Positions 1 through 9,125 of a stretch of 55,840 bases of DNA are shown piece after piece (position 1 is the first letter of the stretch; each line of letters opens with the position of its first letter). The notes under the pieces are model-generated. The model had not been told where the DNA came from. It saw only the letters and a program-made list of their open reading frames with translations, and made no database searches. The translations under genes and the position numbers were made by a program. The stretch is taken from NCBI GenBank assembly GCA_003331585.1, contig QOPG01000009.1, positions 1-55,840 on the forward strand, in the 5' to 3' direction. Origin of the DNA: Gammaproteobacteria bacterium. Lineage in GTDB: Bacteria; Pseudomonadota; Gammaproteobacteria; Steroidobacterales; Woeseiaceae.

Positions 1-2
1 AT

Positions 3-998
3 GTAAAAGATATAGATAAAATCACCCTTAGTGTGCATTGCCACGACGACTTGGGGATGGCAGTAGCTAATAGCTTGTCTGCAGTTATGGCTGGTGCGAG
101 ACAGATTGAGTGCACAATCAATGGGATTGGTGAGAGAGCCGGAAATTGCTCACTCGAGGAAGTTGTTATGGCGATAAATACTCGTGAAGAGCATTTCAAT
201 GTGAGCACAAAAATTAATACAGAAAGACTCTATCCTACATCGCGAATGGTTGCATCTATTACAGGTATTCAGATACCAAGAAACAAAGCTATTGTGGGAG
301 AAAATGCGTTCGCACATGAGGCAGGCATTCATCAGCATGGAATGCTTCAACATAGTTCAACATATGAAATAATGAAACCAGAAGATATCGGACTAAGTAA
401 ATCAAATTTAATTCTTGGAAAACATAGCGGAAGACATGCTTTCAGAAATCGTGTTGAAGAGCTGGGTTTTAATGCTGATGAAGATCAGATTAATAATGCA
501 TTTATCGAATTCAAGAAATTGGCTGATACAAAGAAAGAAATTTATGATGGTGATATCGAAGCGTTAATTATGAATATCGATACATCCATTAATGGTCCAT
601 GGATATTAAAATCACTAAAAATTTCATCTGTTACAGGCGAACCAACAAAAGCAACCGTTTGTTTAACTGATGATGAAGACAATGAAATCACAAAATCTTC
701 AGAGGCTTCTGGTCCAGTTGAAGCAGCTTTTAAAACAATAGAGAGTATTACTGATATAGATTTAACTCTAAAGAAATTTGATCTTCATAGCCCTACTGTT
801 GGATCTGATGCGCAAGGTGAAGTTACTGTAAATGTTGATCATGAAGGTCAATCCTACAGAGGCTCAGGAACAAGTGTAGATATCGTAGAAGCAGGAAGTA
901 AAGCATATTTAGGTGTGATAAATAGAATAATAAGAAGGCAAAAACAAGGTATTGAATCCGTACCTCAAAACAATAATATTCATCGAGCACCAATATAA
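3..998 (+). CDS. leuA: 2-isopropylmalate synthase, 5'-truncated by the window edge
   Basis: LeuA condenses acetyl-CoA with 2-oxoisovalerate, the first committed step of leucine synthesis. The open frame runs from base 3 to the stop without a start codon, so about 331 C-terminal residues are present and the N-terminal part of the TIM barrel is missing. Visible are the metal-binding HCHDDLGMA motif, the conserved NGIGERAGNCSLEE segment, NKAIVGENAFAHEAGIHQHG, and a C-terminal allosteric (leucine-binding) domain ending in GTSVDIVEAGSKAY. The apparent start at base 33 (GTG) lies inside the barrel and is not the true start. It heads leuA-ilvE-leuC-leuD-leuB-hisC, 39 bp before ilvE. Confidence 0.96.
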   Translation, partial: VKDIDKITLSVHCHDDLGMAVANSLSAVMAGARQIECTINGIGERAGNCSLEEVVMAINTREEHFNVSTKINTERLYPTSRMVASITGIQIPRNKAIVGENAFAHEAGIHQHGMLQHSSTYEIMKPEDIGLSKSNLILGKHSGRHAFRNRVEELGFNADEDQINNAFIEFKKLADTKKEIYDGDIEALIMNIDTSINGPWILKSLKISSVTGEPTKATVCLTDDEDNEITKSSEASGPVEAAFKTIESITDIDLTLKKFDLHSPTVGSDAQGEVTVNVDHEGQSYRGSGTSVDIVEAGSKAYLGVINRIIRRQKQGIESVPQNNNIHRAPI

Positions 999-1037
999 TT
1001 TATCGAATTTAAAAAATAGTTTTCAAGGAAAAAGATC

Positions 1038-1961
1038 ATGTACAAAGGTGGAAGTTACATATGGCATAATGGGAAAGTAGTTAATTGGGAAGATGCGAAA
1101 GTGCATGTTCTCTCTCATGCTTTACACTATGGTTCATCAGTTTTTGAGGGAATTAGACTTTACAATACGCCGATTGGGCCGAAAATATTCCGTCTAACAG
1201 ATCATATAGAAAGACTCTACAATTCAGCTAAAATTTATAGAATGCAAATTCCATTTAGTGAAACTGAACTTGTAAATGGTTGCAAACAAATAATACGGGA
1301 AAACAAACTCGAAAATGGTGCTTATATAAGACCAATAGCTTTTCGAGGATATGGTGAAATTGGTCTTGCACCAAAAGATGATCATCAGATTGATGTATCT
1401 ATTGCAGCATGGGAATGGGGAACGTATTTGGGAGAAGATGCCTTAAAAGATGGTGTAGAAGTTTGCGTATCAAGTTGGCAGAGAGTTGCACCTAATACAA
1501 TACCCACAATGGCAAAAGCAGGTGGTAATTATCTGTCTAGTACTTTGATAAGCACAGAAGCAAAACGCCTAGGTTTTGATGAAGGTATCGCTTTATCAAC
1601 AGATGGTAAGGTATCGGAAGGTGCTGGAGAAAATCTATTTATGGTTAAAAACAACATATTATTCACCCCGCCCGCTTCAGCCGGAATATTGACCGGAATA
1701 ACAAGAGATACTGTAATCGAGTTATCAAAAAATTTGGGTCTAACTATAAAGGAAGAAGAAATTAATCGTGAATCTTTATATCTCGCTGATGAAATGTTTT
1801 TCACTGGTACAGCAGCAGAAATCACACCTATAAGATCTATTGATAGAATAGATGTTGGAGATGGAAAGAGAGGGCCAATTACCGAGAAACTGCAAGAGAG
1901 ATTTTTTGGTCTATTCAATGGCAATACAGAAGATTCAAATAATTGGCTTGAATCTATCTAG
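1038..1961 (+). CDS. ilvE: branched-chain amino acid aminotransferase
   Basis: This PLP enzyme of fold type IV makes leucine, isoleucine and valine from their 2-oxo acids with glutamate as amino donor. At 307 residues it has the usual IlvE length. The PLP lysine is K160 in TIPTMAKAGGNYLSS. Other family signatures are HALHYGSSVFEGIR near residues 28-40, GYGEIGLAP, SEGAGENLF and FFTGTAAEITPIRS in the C-terminal third. It lies between leuA and leuC, so the last leucine step is co-expressed with the pathway-specific enzymes. ATG start; an AAGGAAAAAG-type ribosome site lies just upstream. Confidence 0.97.
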   Translation: MYKGGSYIWHNGKVVNWEDAKVHVLSHALHYGSSVFEGIRLYNTPIGPKIFRLTDHIERLYNSAKIYRMQIPFSETELVNGCKQIIRENKLENGAYIRPIAFRGYGEIGLAPKDDHQIDVSIAAWEWGTYLGEDALKDGVEVCVSSWQRVAPNTIPTMAKAGGNYLSSTLISTEAKRLGFDEGIALSTDGKVSEGAGENLFMVKNNILFTPPASAGILTGITRDTVIELSKNLGLTIKEEEINRESLYLADEMFFTGTAAEITPIRSIDRIDVGDGKRGPITEKLQERFFGLFNGNTEDSNNWLESI

Positions 1962-1979
1962 TTATATTGGTTATCAACA

Positions 1980-3392
1980 ATGAGTCAAATTAAACCAAAG
2001 ACACTTTTTGAAAAAGTATGGAAAGAGCATATTGTCTCTGAAGAGACTCTAGCCAACCCAGCTATTCTTTATATAGATCTCCATTTAATTCATGAGGTGA
2101 CTACTCCTCAAGCATTTTCTATGCTAAGGAATAACAATCTAGATGTAAGAAAAAAAAATCTTACCATAGGGACAATGGATCACTCCACACCAACGTTGCC
2201 TGTAAATAATTTCAAGGACATTGAGATTGCTGGTGCAGATGCGGCTAATCAAGTTAGAACAATGATTAAAAATTGTAATGATTTTGGTCTAGAGTTATTT
2301 GATTTCGATAGCATTAATCGCGGAATTGTTCATGTTATTGGACCAGAATTAGGTTTAACTCAACCAGGAAAAACTATTGTATGTGGAGATAGTCATACAA
2401 GCACTCATGGAGCATTTGGGGCACTTGCATTCGGAATTGGAACGACAGAAGTTGGTCATGTTCTAGCAACTCAATGTCTCTTACAAAGGAAACCCAAAAC
2501 GTTATCTATTGAAGTACTAGGAAGCTTAAAGAACGGAGTTTCAGCTAAAGATCTAATTCTAGCAATAATAGGTAAAATAGGGGTAGATGGCGGGACAGGA
2601 TATGTAATGGAATATATGGGCGAAGCCATATCGTCAATGAGCATGGAAGGACGAATGACAATGTGTAATATGTCTATTGAGGCGGGAGCAAAAGCAGGTA
2701 TGATAGCTCCTGATGACGCTACTTATGAATTTTTGATTGATAAACCACGATCGCCTAAAAAAGAAGCATGGGATAAGGCTTTAAAACGATGGAAATCTCT
2801 TCCTAGTGATGAAGGTTCTATTTTTGATAAAATTATTACGATTGATGCAAATAAATTAGAACCAATGATTACCTTTGGCACTAACCCAGGAATGGTAATA
2901 GGTGTTAATGATCCAGTACCTATCTCAGAAAATGATGCCGCTTTCTCGAAAGCTATCGATTATATGCAAATATCACCGGGTGAGACTCTGCACAACAAAC
3001 CCATTGATGTGGTTTTTATCGGAAGTTGCACTAACTCTAGATTAAGTGATCTTCAAGAAGCTGCGAATATATTAAAAGATAGAAAAATATCAGATGATGT
3101 AACTATGTTAGTTGTTCCTGGGTCACAAAAAATAAAAAGAGATGCTGAGGCAATAGGTTTAGATAAAATATTTAAAAAAGCTGGAGCACAATGGAGGGAA
3201 GCTGGATGTTCAATGTGCCTCGGAATGAATGGCGATACAGTGGACCCTGGAAAATTAAGTGTGAGTACAAGTAATAGAAACTTTGAAGGAAGGCAAGGAA
3301 AGGGCTCTCGAACCATACTAGCCAGCCCTTCAACTGCAGCAGCATCAGCAATAGAAGGTAATATAACTGACCCAAGGAGATATATTACATAA
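1980..3392 (+). CDS. leuC: 3-isopropylmalate dehydratase large subunit
   Basis: LeuC is the aconitase-like large subunit that, with LeuD, isomerises 2- to 3-isopropylmalate. The three [4Fe-4S] ligands are visible as C350 in FIGSCTNSRL and C410/C413 in AGCSMCLGMN. DSHTSTHGAFGALAFGIGT, the classical aconitase signature, lies near residue 135. Length (470) is normal for the bacterial two-subunit enzyme. Its stop codon overlaps the leuD start as TAATG, which implies translational coupling of the two subunits. Confidence 0.98.
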   Translation: MSQIKPKTLFEKVWKEHIVSEETLANPAILYIDLHLIHEVTTPQAFSMLRNNNLDVRKKNLTIGTMDHSTPTLPVNNFKDIEIAGADAANQVRTMIKNCNDFGLELFDFDSINRGIVHVIGPELGLTQPGKTIVCGDSHTSTHGAFGALAFGIGTTEVGHVLATQCLLQRKPKTLSIEVLGSLKNGVSAKDLILAIIGKIGVDGGTGYVMEYMGEAISSMSMEGRMTMCNMSIEAGAKAGMIAPDDATYEFLIDKPRSPKKEAWDKALKRWKSLPSDEGSIFDKIITIDANKLEPMITFGTNPGMVIGVNDPVPISENDAAFSKAIDYMQISPGETLHNKPIDVVFIGSCTNSRLSDLQEAANILKDRKISDDVTMLVVPGSQKIKRDAEAIGLDKIFKKAGAQWREAGCSMCLGMNGDTVDPGKLSVSTSNRNFEGRQGKGSRTILASPSTAAASAIEGNITDPRRYIT

Positions 3393-3979
3393 TGGAAGGA
3401 TTAAAACAAATTAAATCAAGAACCCTCGTACTACCAAACAAAGACATTGATACTGATCAGATTATTCCAGCGAGATTCTTGACAACGACAAGTAAAAATG
3501 GACTCGGCAAACATCTTTTCCACGATTGGAGATATCATGATAATGGTGAGAAAAACACTGATTTTATTTTAAATAAAAATCAAAATGAAACGTTTGAAAT
3601 TTTGGTTGCTGGAAATAATTTTGGATGTGGATCATCACGGGAACATGCACCGTGGGCACTTACTGATTATGGTTTTAAAGCAGTTATTAGTTCGAAAATT
3701 GCTGATATTTTTAAAAGCAACTCTCTAAAAAACGGATTACTACCAATCGTTGTGAATGATGAAGTTTTAGAAGAATTGATAAATAACCCTAATATTGAAT
3801 TGTCCATATCTATAGAAAACTCAACAATCACCTTCCCTGACAAAAAAGTTATTAGTTATGAAATTGATGAATTTTCAAAATATTGCATAATTGAAGGTAT
3901 AGATCAGCTCGGTTTTATCCAAAGAAATAACGAGGCAATACTAAAATTTGAGGAGAAAAGAGAATGGACGCCCAGATAA
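3392..3979 (+). CDS. leuD: 3-isopropylmalate dehydratase small subunit
   Basis: LeuD is the swivel-domain partner of LeuC in leucine synthesis. The 195-residue protein carries the substrate-loop signature NFGCGSSREHAPWAL near residues 75-90 and the N-terminal DIDTDQIIPARFL segment. The start overlaps the leuC stop by one base, and the C-terminal 16 nt overlap the start of leuB, so leuC, leuD and leuB look translationally coupled. Confidence 0.98.
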   Translation: MEGLKQIKSRTLVLPNKDIDTDQIIPARFLTTTSKNGLGKHLFHDWRYHDNGEKNTDFILNKNQNETFEILVAGNNFGCGSSREHAPWALTDYGFKAVISSKIADIFKSNSLKNGLLPIVVNDEVLEELINNPNIELSISIENSTITFPDKKVISYEIDEFSKYCIIEGIDQLGFIQRNNEAILKFEEKREWTPR

Positions 3980-5025
3980 CTATTCTTCCTGGAGATGGAA
4001 TAGGTCCAGAAGTTGCCTCAGCTGGAAAAGATGTAATGATGGCTGTTCAAAACCTTTTTGGGCACAATTTTACATTTGAAAATAAATATATTGGTGGCTC
4101 AGCTATTGATAAATTCAATAACCCATTACCTAATGATACTAAAGATAGCTGCAAAGATTCTGCTGCAGTTATTTTAGGCGCCGTAGGCGGTCCCAAATGG
4201 GATGATCCAAATGCAAATATAAGGCCTGAACAAGGTTTACTCGGTTTACGAGAATTACTCGGTGTTTTCGCTAACATCAGACCTGTTAAGATTTTTCCAT
4301 CTTTAACAAAAACATCGCCATTAAAAGAAGATAGATTGAACAATGTTGATTTGATAGTAATTAGAGAGTTAACTGGTGGTATCTACTTTGGTGAAAAGAC
4401 AAGAAATGAAAATAAATCTAGTGATTTATGTGTCTATCATGATTATGAAATTAAACGGATTATCCGAATAGCAGCAGATATAGCCAAAAAGAGAAAATGC
4501 AAGTTATGCTCTGTAGATAAAGCTAATGTCCTTGAAACTTCAAGGTTTTGGAGAGATATCACTAAAAATACAATATCAGCTGAATATCCTGAAATAATTA
4601 TTGAACATATTCTTGTTGATGCGGCAGCGATGTATCTAATAAATCGCCCTTCTGATTTTGATGTTATTGTAACTGAGAATATGTTTGGTGATATTTTAAC
4701 GGATGAAGCATCAATGTTGACTGGTTCGCTTGGCATGCTTCCCTCTGCGTCATTAAGTGACACCAGTGTAGGTCTATATGAACCAATACATGGGTCCGCC
4801 CCTGATATTGCAGGTAAAGGCATAGCAAACCCATGTGGTATGATTGGAAGCATTGCAATGCTTTTAAGGCACAGCTTAAATTTAAATGAAGAGGCAAATA
4901 TAGTTGAGAAAGCTATGCATGATGTTATTGAAAGTGGCGCAAGAACTCAGGATATCGCTCATAATGATGATAAAATATTAAATACCAAAGAAATGACTCA
5001 ATTAATAATAGATAAAATTAACTAA
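3964..5025 (+). CDS. leuB: 3-isopropylmalate dehydrogenase
   Basis: LeuB oxidises and decarboxylates 3-isopropylmalate with NAD. Family marks are ILPGDGIGPEV at the N terminus, RELTGGIYFG near residue 135, and the metal/dimer signature ENMFGDILTDEASMLTGSLG near residues 238-258, followed by EPIHGSAPDIAGKGIANP. Length (353) is typical. The start lies 16 nt inside leuD, with a purine-rich GAGAAAAGAGA directly before the ATG. It is the last leucine gene before hisC. Confidence 0.98.
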   Translation: MDAQITILPGDGIGPEVASAGKDVMMAVQNLFGHNFTFENKYIGGSAIDKFNNPLPNDTKDSCKDSAAVILGAVGGPKWDDPNANIRPEQGLLGLRELLGVFANIRPVKIFPSLTKTSPLKEDRLNNVDLIVIRELTGGIYFGEKTRNENKSSDLCVYHDYEIKRIIRIAADIAKKRKCKLCSVDKANVLETSRFWRDITKNTISAEYPEIIIEHILVDAAAMYLINRPSDFDVIVTENMFGDILTDEASMLTGSLGMLPSASLSDTSVGLYEPIHGSAPDIAGKGIANPCGMIGSIAMLLRHSLNLNEEANIVEKAMHDVIESGARTQDIAHNDDKILNTKEMTQLIIDKIN

Positions 5026-5040
5026 ATATACTTTCATAAT

Positions 5041-6099
5041 ATGAGTTTAAAAAGACTGGTTAGACCTGAAATTCTTGATTTACCTACAATCAATGTACCA
5101 GAAGCATTGCCTGAGATGATAAGACTAAACGCTAACGAATCACCAACATCACATTGGAATGACGCATTAAATCATTCGTTGCATAGATATCCTCCAATCA
5201 GACCTTATTCGATCGTCAAAATAATTGCTGATTTGTTTGAAGTTCAATGTGACCAAATACTATTATCTCGAGGTAGCACAGAAGCAATTGACATAATAAT
5301 TAGAACTTTTTGCAATCCAAATAAAGATCAAATAATAATTTCTCCTCCTACTTTTGATATGTATAAATTCTTTGCAACAAGTAACTGTATTAAAACTATC
5401 GAAATACCCATTCATGGAGACAATGAGTTCAATATAAATGTAAAAGATTTAATTAAAAAATTAACTGATCGGACAAAAATTATTTTTATTTCATCGCCTA
5501 ATAATCCAACAGGCACATCTGTAAGTAATGATGATATTAAATATTTACTAGACGCAGTTAAAGGAAGAGCAATTGTTGTGGTTGATGAGGCTTACATTGA
5601 ATTTAGTTCAACTAAATCATTGACTCGAGAAATTAATAATTACAATAATCTAATAATTTTAAGAACTCTATCGAAAGCATTTTCTCTGGCTGGTATAAGA
5701 TGTGGTGCTATGATCTCATCTTCTGAGTGCTCTGAACTATTAAAGAAAATTTTACCTCCTTTTTGTTTCGCAACGCCAGTAATTCAATTTATCAAAAGTG
5801 CACTTCTTTCAAAGGACTTACAAGCAACAAAAAAACAAATTGAATTTCTTATAAAAGAGAGAGAAAGAGTAAAGAATGAACTTGAGAAAATAAATTGCGT
5901 CAATAAGATCTGGAAAAGCGATGGGAATTTTCTATTAGTAAAATTTAGAAATATTGATACTGTTAAAAATTCACTTATTGATGCGAATGTGGTTGTGGGT
6001 TTATTGAAATATCCAAGTCTTAGTGATTGCGCCAGAATCACCATCGGAACAAGAGACCAAAATAACGAGTTAATAGAAGTATTAGATAATCTAAATTGA
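5041..6099 (+). CDS. hisC: histidinol-phosphate aminotransferase
   Basis: HisC is a class I/II PLP aminotransferase that converts imidazole-acetol phosphate to histidinol phosphate. The PLP lysine is K212 in LRTLSKAFSLAGIRCGA; the NPTG turn (SPNNPTG) and VVDEAYIEF follow the HisC pattern, as does IRLNANESP at the N terminus. It follows leuB by 15 bp and so appears to be the tail of the leucine operon, away from any other his gene in view. HisC relatives can also act on aromatic substrates, so a broad-specificity aminotransferase cannot be excluded. It converges on lysA with only 9 bp between the stops. Confidence 0.9.
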   Translation: MSLKRLVRPEILDLPTINVPEALPEMIRLNANESPTSHWNDALNHSLHRYPPIRPYSIVKIIADLFEVQCDQILLSRGSTEAIDIIIRTFCNPNKDQIIISPPTFDMYKFFATSNCIKTIEIPIHGDNEFNINVKDLIKKLTDRTKIIFISSPNNPTGTSVSNDDIKYLLDAVKGRAIVVVDEAYIEFSSTKSLTREINNYNNLIILRTLSKAFSLAGIRCGAMISSSECSELLKKILPPFCFATPVIQFIKSALLSKDLQATKKQIEFLIKERERVKNELEKINCVNKIWKSDGNFLLVKFRNIDTVKNSLIDANVVVGLLKYPSLSDCARITIGTRDQNNELIEVLDNLN

Positions 6100-6108
6100 T
6101 TTCTATCT

Positions 6109-7233
6109 TCAGAATAACAACTCCTTCGGCATATCTCTTAAATTATAATTTGATGACATTGATCTCACATATGCGCCTGCATTTGCAATTAACATAACAT
6201 CACCTTCGTTTGTATGGGGTAAATATCTGTCTTTCCCTAATTTATCTCCAGATTCACATATAGGGCCAACAATAGATGCAATTATTTCATTTTTCTCTTT
6301 GTATTTAGTGAGATTTATTATTTCATGATAGGCATCATAGAGAGGTGGTCTAATAAGGAGATTCATACCAACTCCTAAACCAATATAAAAGTAGTTCTCC
6401 TTTTTTTTAGTCTGGGTGACATGAGATAGGATTACACCTGATTCACCAACAATATATCTTCCAGGCTCAAGCCACAGCTCATATTCTAGAAAATCGTTTT
6501 TTATTTTATTTAGTGAGTCTTGAAATTTATTAAAATCAAAATCATCTTCACTCAACTTTTCTTTTATTGGGATACCGCCTCCCAAATTAATTGTCTTTAT
6601 AGATGGAAATTTATTTGCAATCTCAAGAAGTATATTTGCTGTGTTTGTCCAGCTTGAAATATCTTTTATCCCGCTTCCATTATGGGAGTGAAGGCCTTTG
6701 ATATTAATATTATATTTTTTTGAATATTCACTGACCTTCACAATATCATTAACAGGTATTCCAAATTTTGAAAAATTTCCACCCGTGACAACATGCTCAT
6801 GATGACCAGCACCAATCCCTGGATCAACTCTAATGGAAACATCTCGATCAATAAATAAATTAGGCCATTCTTCAAATGGGAAAAGATTATCTATAGTCAA
6901 GTTCAAATTATTTTCAATGGCAAAAATATAATCTGTCTTTGGTGCAAAGTTGGGAGTAAATATTATCCGATTAAGATCTATGTTTGGAATTGATTTTATT
7001 AAGTGCCTCACTTCACCAGGAGATACGCATTCAAAACCAACTCCATTTTCATAAATTAAATTTAATATGCTGGGGTTATAGTTAGCTTTCATTGCATAGA
7101 ATAAACGATCTATTGAACTAATTTGTTTTAGCTTTTTAATTGAATCAATTATTGATTGCTTGTTATAAACAATTTTATCGCAACCATCAGCTGTAATCTC
7201 AATAAGATCCTCATGTTTTGATGTCCACCACAA
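6109..7233 (-). CDS. lysA: diaminopimelate decarboxylase (stand-alone, TTG start)
   Basis: Fold-type III PLP decarboxylase producing lysine from meso-diaminopimelate. The PLP lysine is K49 in FYAMKANYNP; HNGSG, NLGGGIP and LEPGRYIV line the cofactor site and CESGD supplies the catalytic cysteine region. The MWW start, FECVSPGE and NFAPKTDY resemble the decarboxylase half of bifunctional aspartokinase/decarboxylases of the Xanthomonas type (from memory of that family), yet no kinase domain is attached and the 374 residues are shorter than typical LysA. The start is TTG, supported by AAGAAAGAGG about 8 nt upstream; no in-frame ATG is nearby. It lies 29 bp downstream of ilvD. Confidence 0.9.
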   Translation of the reverse strand: MWWTSKHEDLIEITADGCDKIVYNKQSIIDSIKKLKQISSIDRLFYAMKANYNPSILNLIYENGVGFECVSPGEVRHLIKSIPNIDLNRIIFTPNFAPKTDYIFAIENNLNLTIDNLFPFEEWPNLFIDRDVSIRVDPGIGAGHHEHVVTGGNFSKFGIPVNDIVKVSEYSKKYNINIKGLHSHNGSGIKDISSWTNTANILLEIANKFPSIKTINLGGGIPIKEKLSEDDFDFNKFQDSLNKIKNDFLEYELWLEPGRYIVGESGVILSHVTQTKKKENYFYIGLGVGMNLLIRPPLYDAYHEIINLTKYKEKNEIIASIVGPICESGDKLGKDRYLPHTNEGDVMLIANAGAYVRSMSSNYNLRDMPKELLF

Positions 7234-7262
7234 AATAAAAGCCTCTTTCTTAATCTAATAAA

Positions 7263-8945
7263 TCACCATGATTCTGGTGTCGTTACAGCTCCATTTGATG
7301 CTGAAGATACAGTTGAACGATATTTTGCCAGTACACCTTTCGTTACATCTGATGCTGGTCTTTTCCAGTTGTTTCGCCTTTCTTGGATAACAGAATCATC
7401 AACCAATAAATCAATTGTTTTTTTCTTCGCATCAATTATGATTTCGTCTCCATTATGAACTAATGCTAGAGGACCACCTGTCATGGCCTCAGGAGAAACA
7501 TGACCAACAACAAATCCATGACTACCTCCTGAAAATCTTCCGTCAGTTATTAAAGCAACATCTGAACCCAGTCCTTTCCCCATGATTGCACCGGTTGGGC
7601 TTAACATTTCTCTCATGCCAGGTCCGCCTTTTGGGCCCTCATATCTAATAACCAATATATCGCCTTTTTGTATTTCATCTGACAATATAGCCTTCATAGC
7701 AATTTCTTCAGAATCAAACACTCTAGCGTGACCTCGAAATGACATTCCTTCTTTACCAGATATTTTTGCCACAGCACCCTCTGGCGCAAGATTTCCATAT
7801 AGAATTTCAAGATGACTTTCTTTTTTTATCGGTGATGAGAAAGATTTAATTATATCTTGATTATTTGGGTAATCTCCTACAGAGGCAAGATTCTCTGCTA
7901 ACGAATGACCAGTAACTGTCAAGCAATCTCCATGTAACAAACCATGCTCTAAGAGACGCTTCATTAATGGTTGTATACCTCCTATGCTTATAAGATCAGA
8001 CATCAGGTACTTTCCACTAGGTTTCAAATCAGCCAAGACAGGAACACGAGATCCAATTCTTGAGAAATCATCTAAAGTTATGTCTATATTGGCTTCTTTT
8101 GCCATTGCAATGAGATGGAGAACGGCATTTGTAGATCCGCCGAGAGCAATGACAACGGTAATAGCATTTTCAAAAGCCTTTTTTGTAAGAATATCAAGTG
8201 GCTTTATATCTTTTTGGATAAGATTCATAATTGCCTTACCTGCATTTTCGCAATCAAGAGCTTTTTCATCAGAAACCGCTTCTTGTGCAGAGCTATTCGC
8301 CAAACTTAGGCCTAATGCCTCAATAGCTGATGCCATAGTATTTGCTGTATACATTCCACCACATGCCCCTGGCCCAGGTATTGCGGTTTTCTCCACATCA
8401 AGTAACTCAGCCTCATCTATCTTTCCACTGGAAATAGCACCTACAGCCTCAAAGACAGAGACAATATCTCTATTTTTTGGTCCTGGTTTAATTGTCCCGC
8501 CATAGACAAAAATTGATGGTCTATTTAATCGCGCCATTGCCATTACACAAGCAGGCATATTTTTATCACAACCTCCAATAGTAATTAATCCATCAAAACC
8601 TTGAGCAGCTGTGACTGCCTCGATGGAATCTGCAATAATTTCTCTAGAAACGAGCGAGTACCTCATTCCAGGCGTTCCCATGGATATTCCATCAGATATG
8701 GTGATTGTGTTAAAAATAACACCTTTTGCACCTGATCGTGAAACCCCTTTTGAAGCCTCGCTAGCAAGATCATTTAGGTGCATATTACAAGGTGTAATCA
8801 TACTCCATGTTGAGGCAATACCAACTTGTGGAATTTTAAAATCATTTGTATTGAAACCTACTGCTCTCAACATTGCTCTACTTGGAGCTTGCTCAATACC
8901 ATCAACAATCTTGTTGGAGTGCTTTCTTAAATCTTTATCACTCAT
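7263..8945 (-). CDS. ilvD: dihydroxy-acid dehydratase
   Basis: IlvD dehydrates dihydroxy acids to the 2-oxo acid precursors of valine, leucine and isoleucine. Three cluster cysteines are visible: C53 (TPCNMHLND), C126 ([11 protein letters not shown]) and C195 ([14 protein letters not shown]). The 560-residue length fits the shorter branch of the family rather than the ~616-residue E. coli form. C-terminal [12 protein letters not shown] and [20 protein letters not shown] are also present. It sits upstream of lysA, facing the leucine operon from the other strand, so both arms of branched-chain synthesis are clustered here. ATG start. Confidence 0.98.
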   Translation of the reverse strand: MSDKDLRKHSNKIVDGIEQAPSRAMLRAVGFNTNDFKIPQVGIASTWSMITPCNMHLNDLASEASKGVSRSGAKGVIFNTITISDGISMGTPGMRYSLVSREIIADSIEAVTAAQGFDGLITIGGCDKNMPACVMAMARLNRPSIFVYGGTIKPGPKNRDIVSVFEAVGAISSGKIDEAELLDVEKTAIPGPGACGGMYTANTMASAIEALGLSLANSSAQEAVSDEKALDCENAGKAIMNLIQKDIKPLDILTKKAFENAITVVIALGGSTNAVLHLIAMAKEANIDITLDDFSRIGSRVPVLADLKPSGKYLMSDLISIGGIQPLMKRLLEHGLLHGDCLTVTGHSLAENLASVGDYPNNQDIIKSFSSPIKKESHLEILYGNLAPEGAVAKISGKEGMSFRGHARVFDSEEIAMKAILSDEIQKGDILVIRYEGPKGGPGMREMLSPTGAIMGKGLGSDVALITDGRFSGGSHGFVVGHVSPEAMTGGPLALVHNGDEIIIDAKKKTIDLLVDDSVIQERRNNWKRPASDVTKGVLAKYRSTVSSASNGAVTTPESW

Positions 8946-9125
8946 AATTTTTCCAGGAATTTAAATAGAGAATTGATCTATTTTACAATATTAAATTACA
9001 TGATTGTTTATTTTCATATAATTTTATTTTGATTTCTTATTTTAAGGCCCAATAGATTTCTTTGTTAATGATTTAGGTTCAAATATTTTTCGATTTGATC
9101 TTGATTTGAAATAGTAAATTATTAT

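Noticed and set aside
7234-7262. Lysine riboswitch before lysA
   Set aside because: Only 29 bp separate ilvD and lysA, far too short for the aptamer.
8611-8964. 117-residue open frame on the + strand opposite ilvD
   Set aside because: It is the mirror of a strongly conserved gene, has no ribosome site or recognisable protein features, and is a coding shadow.
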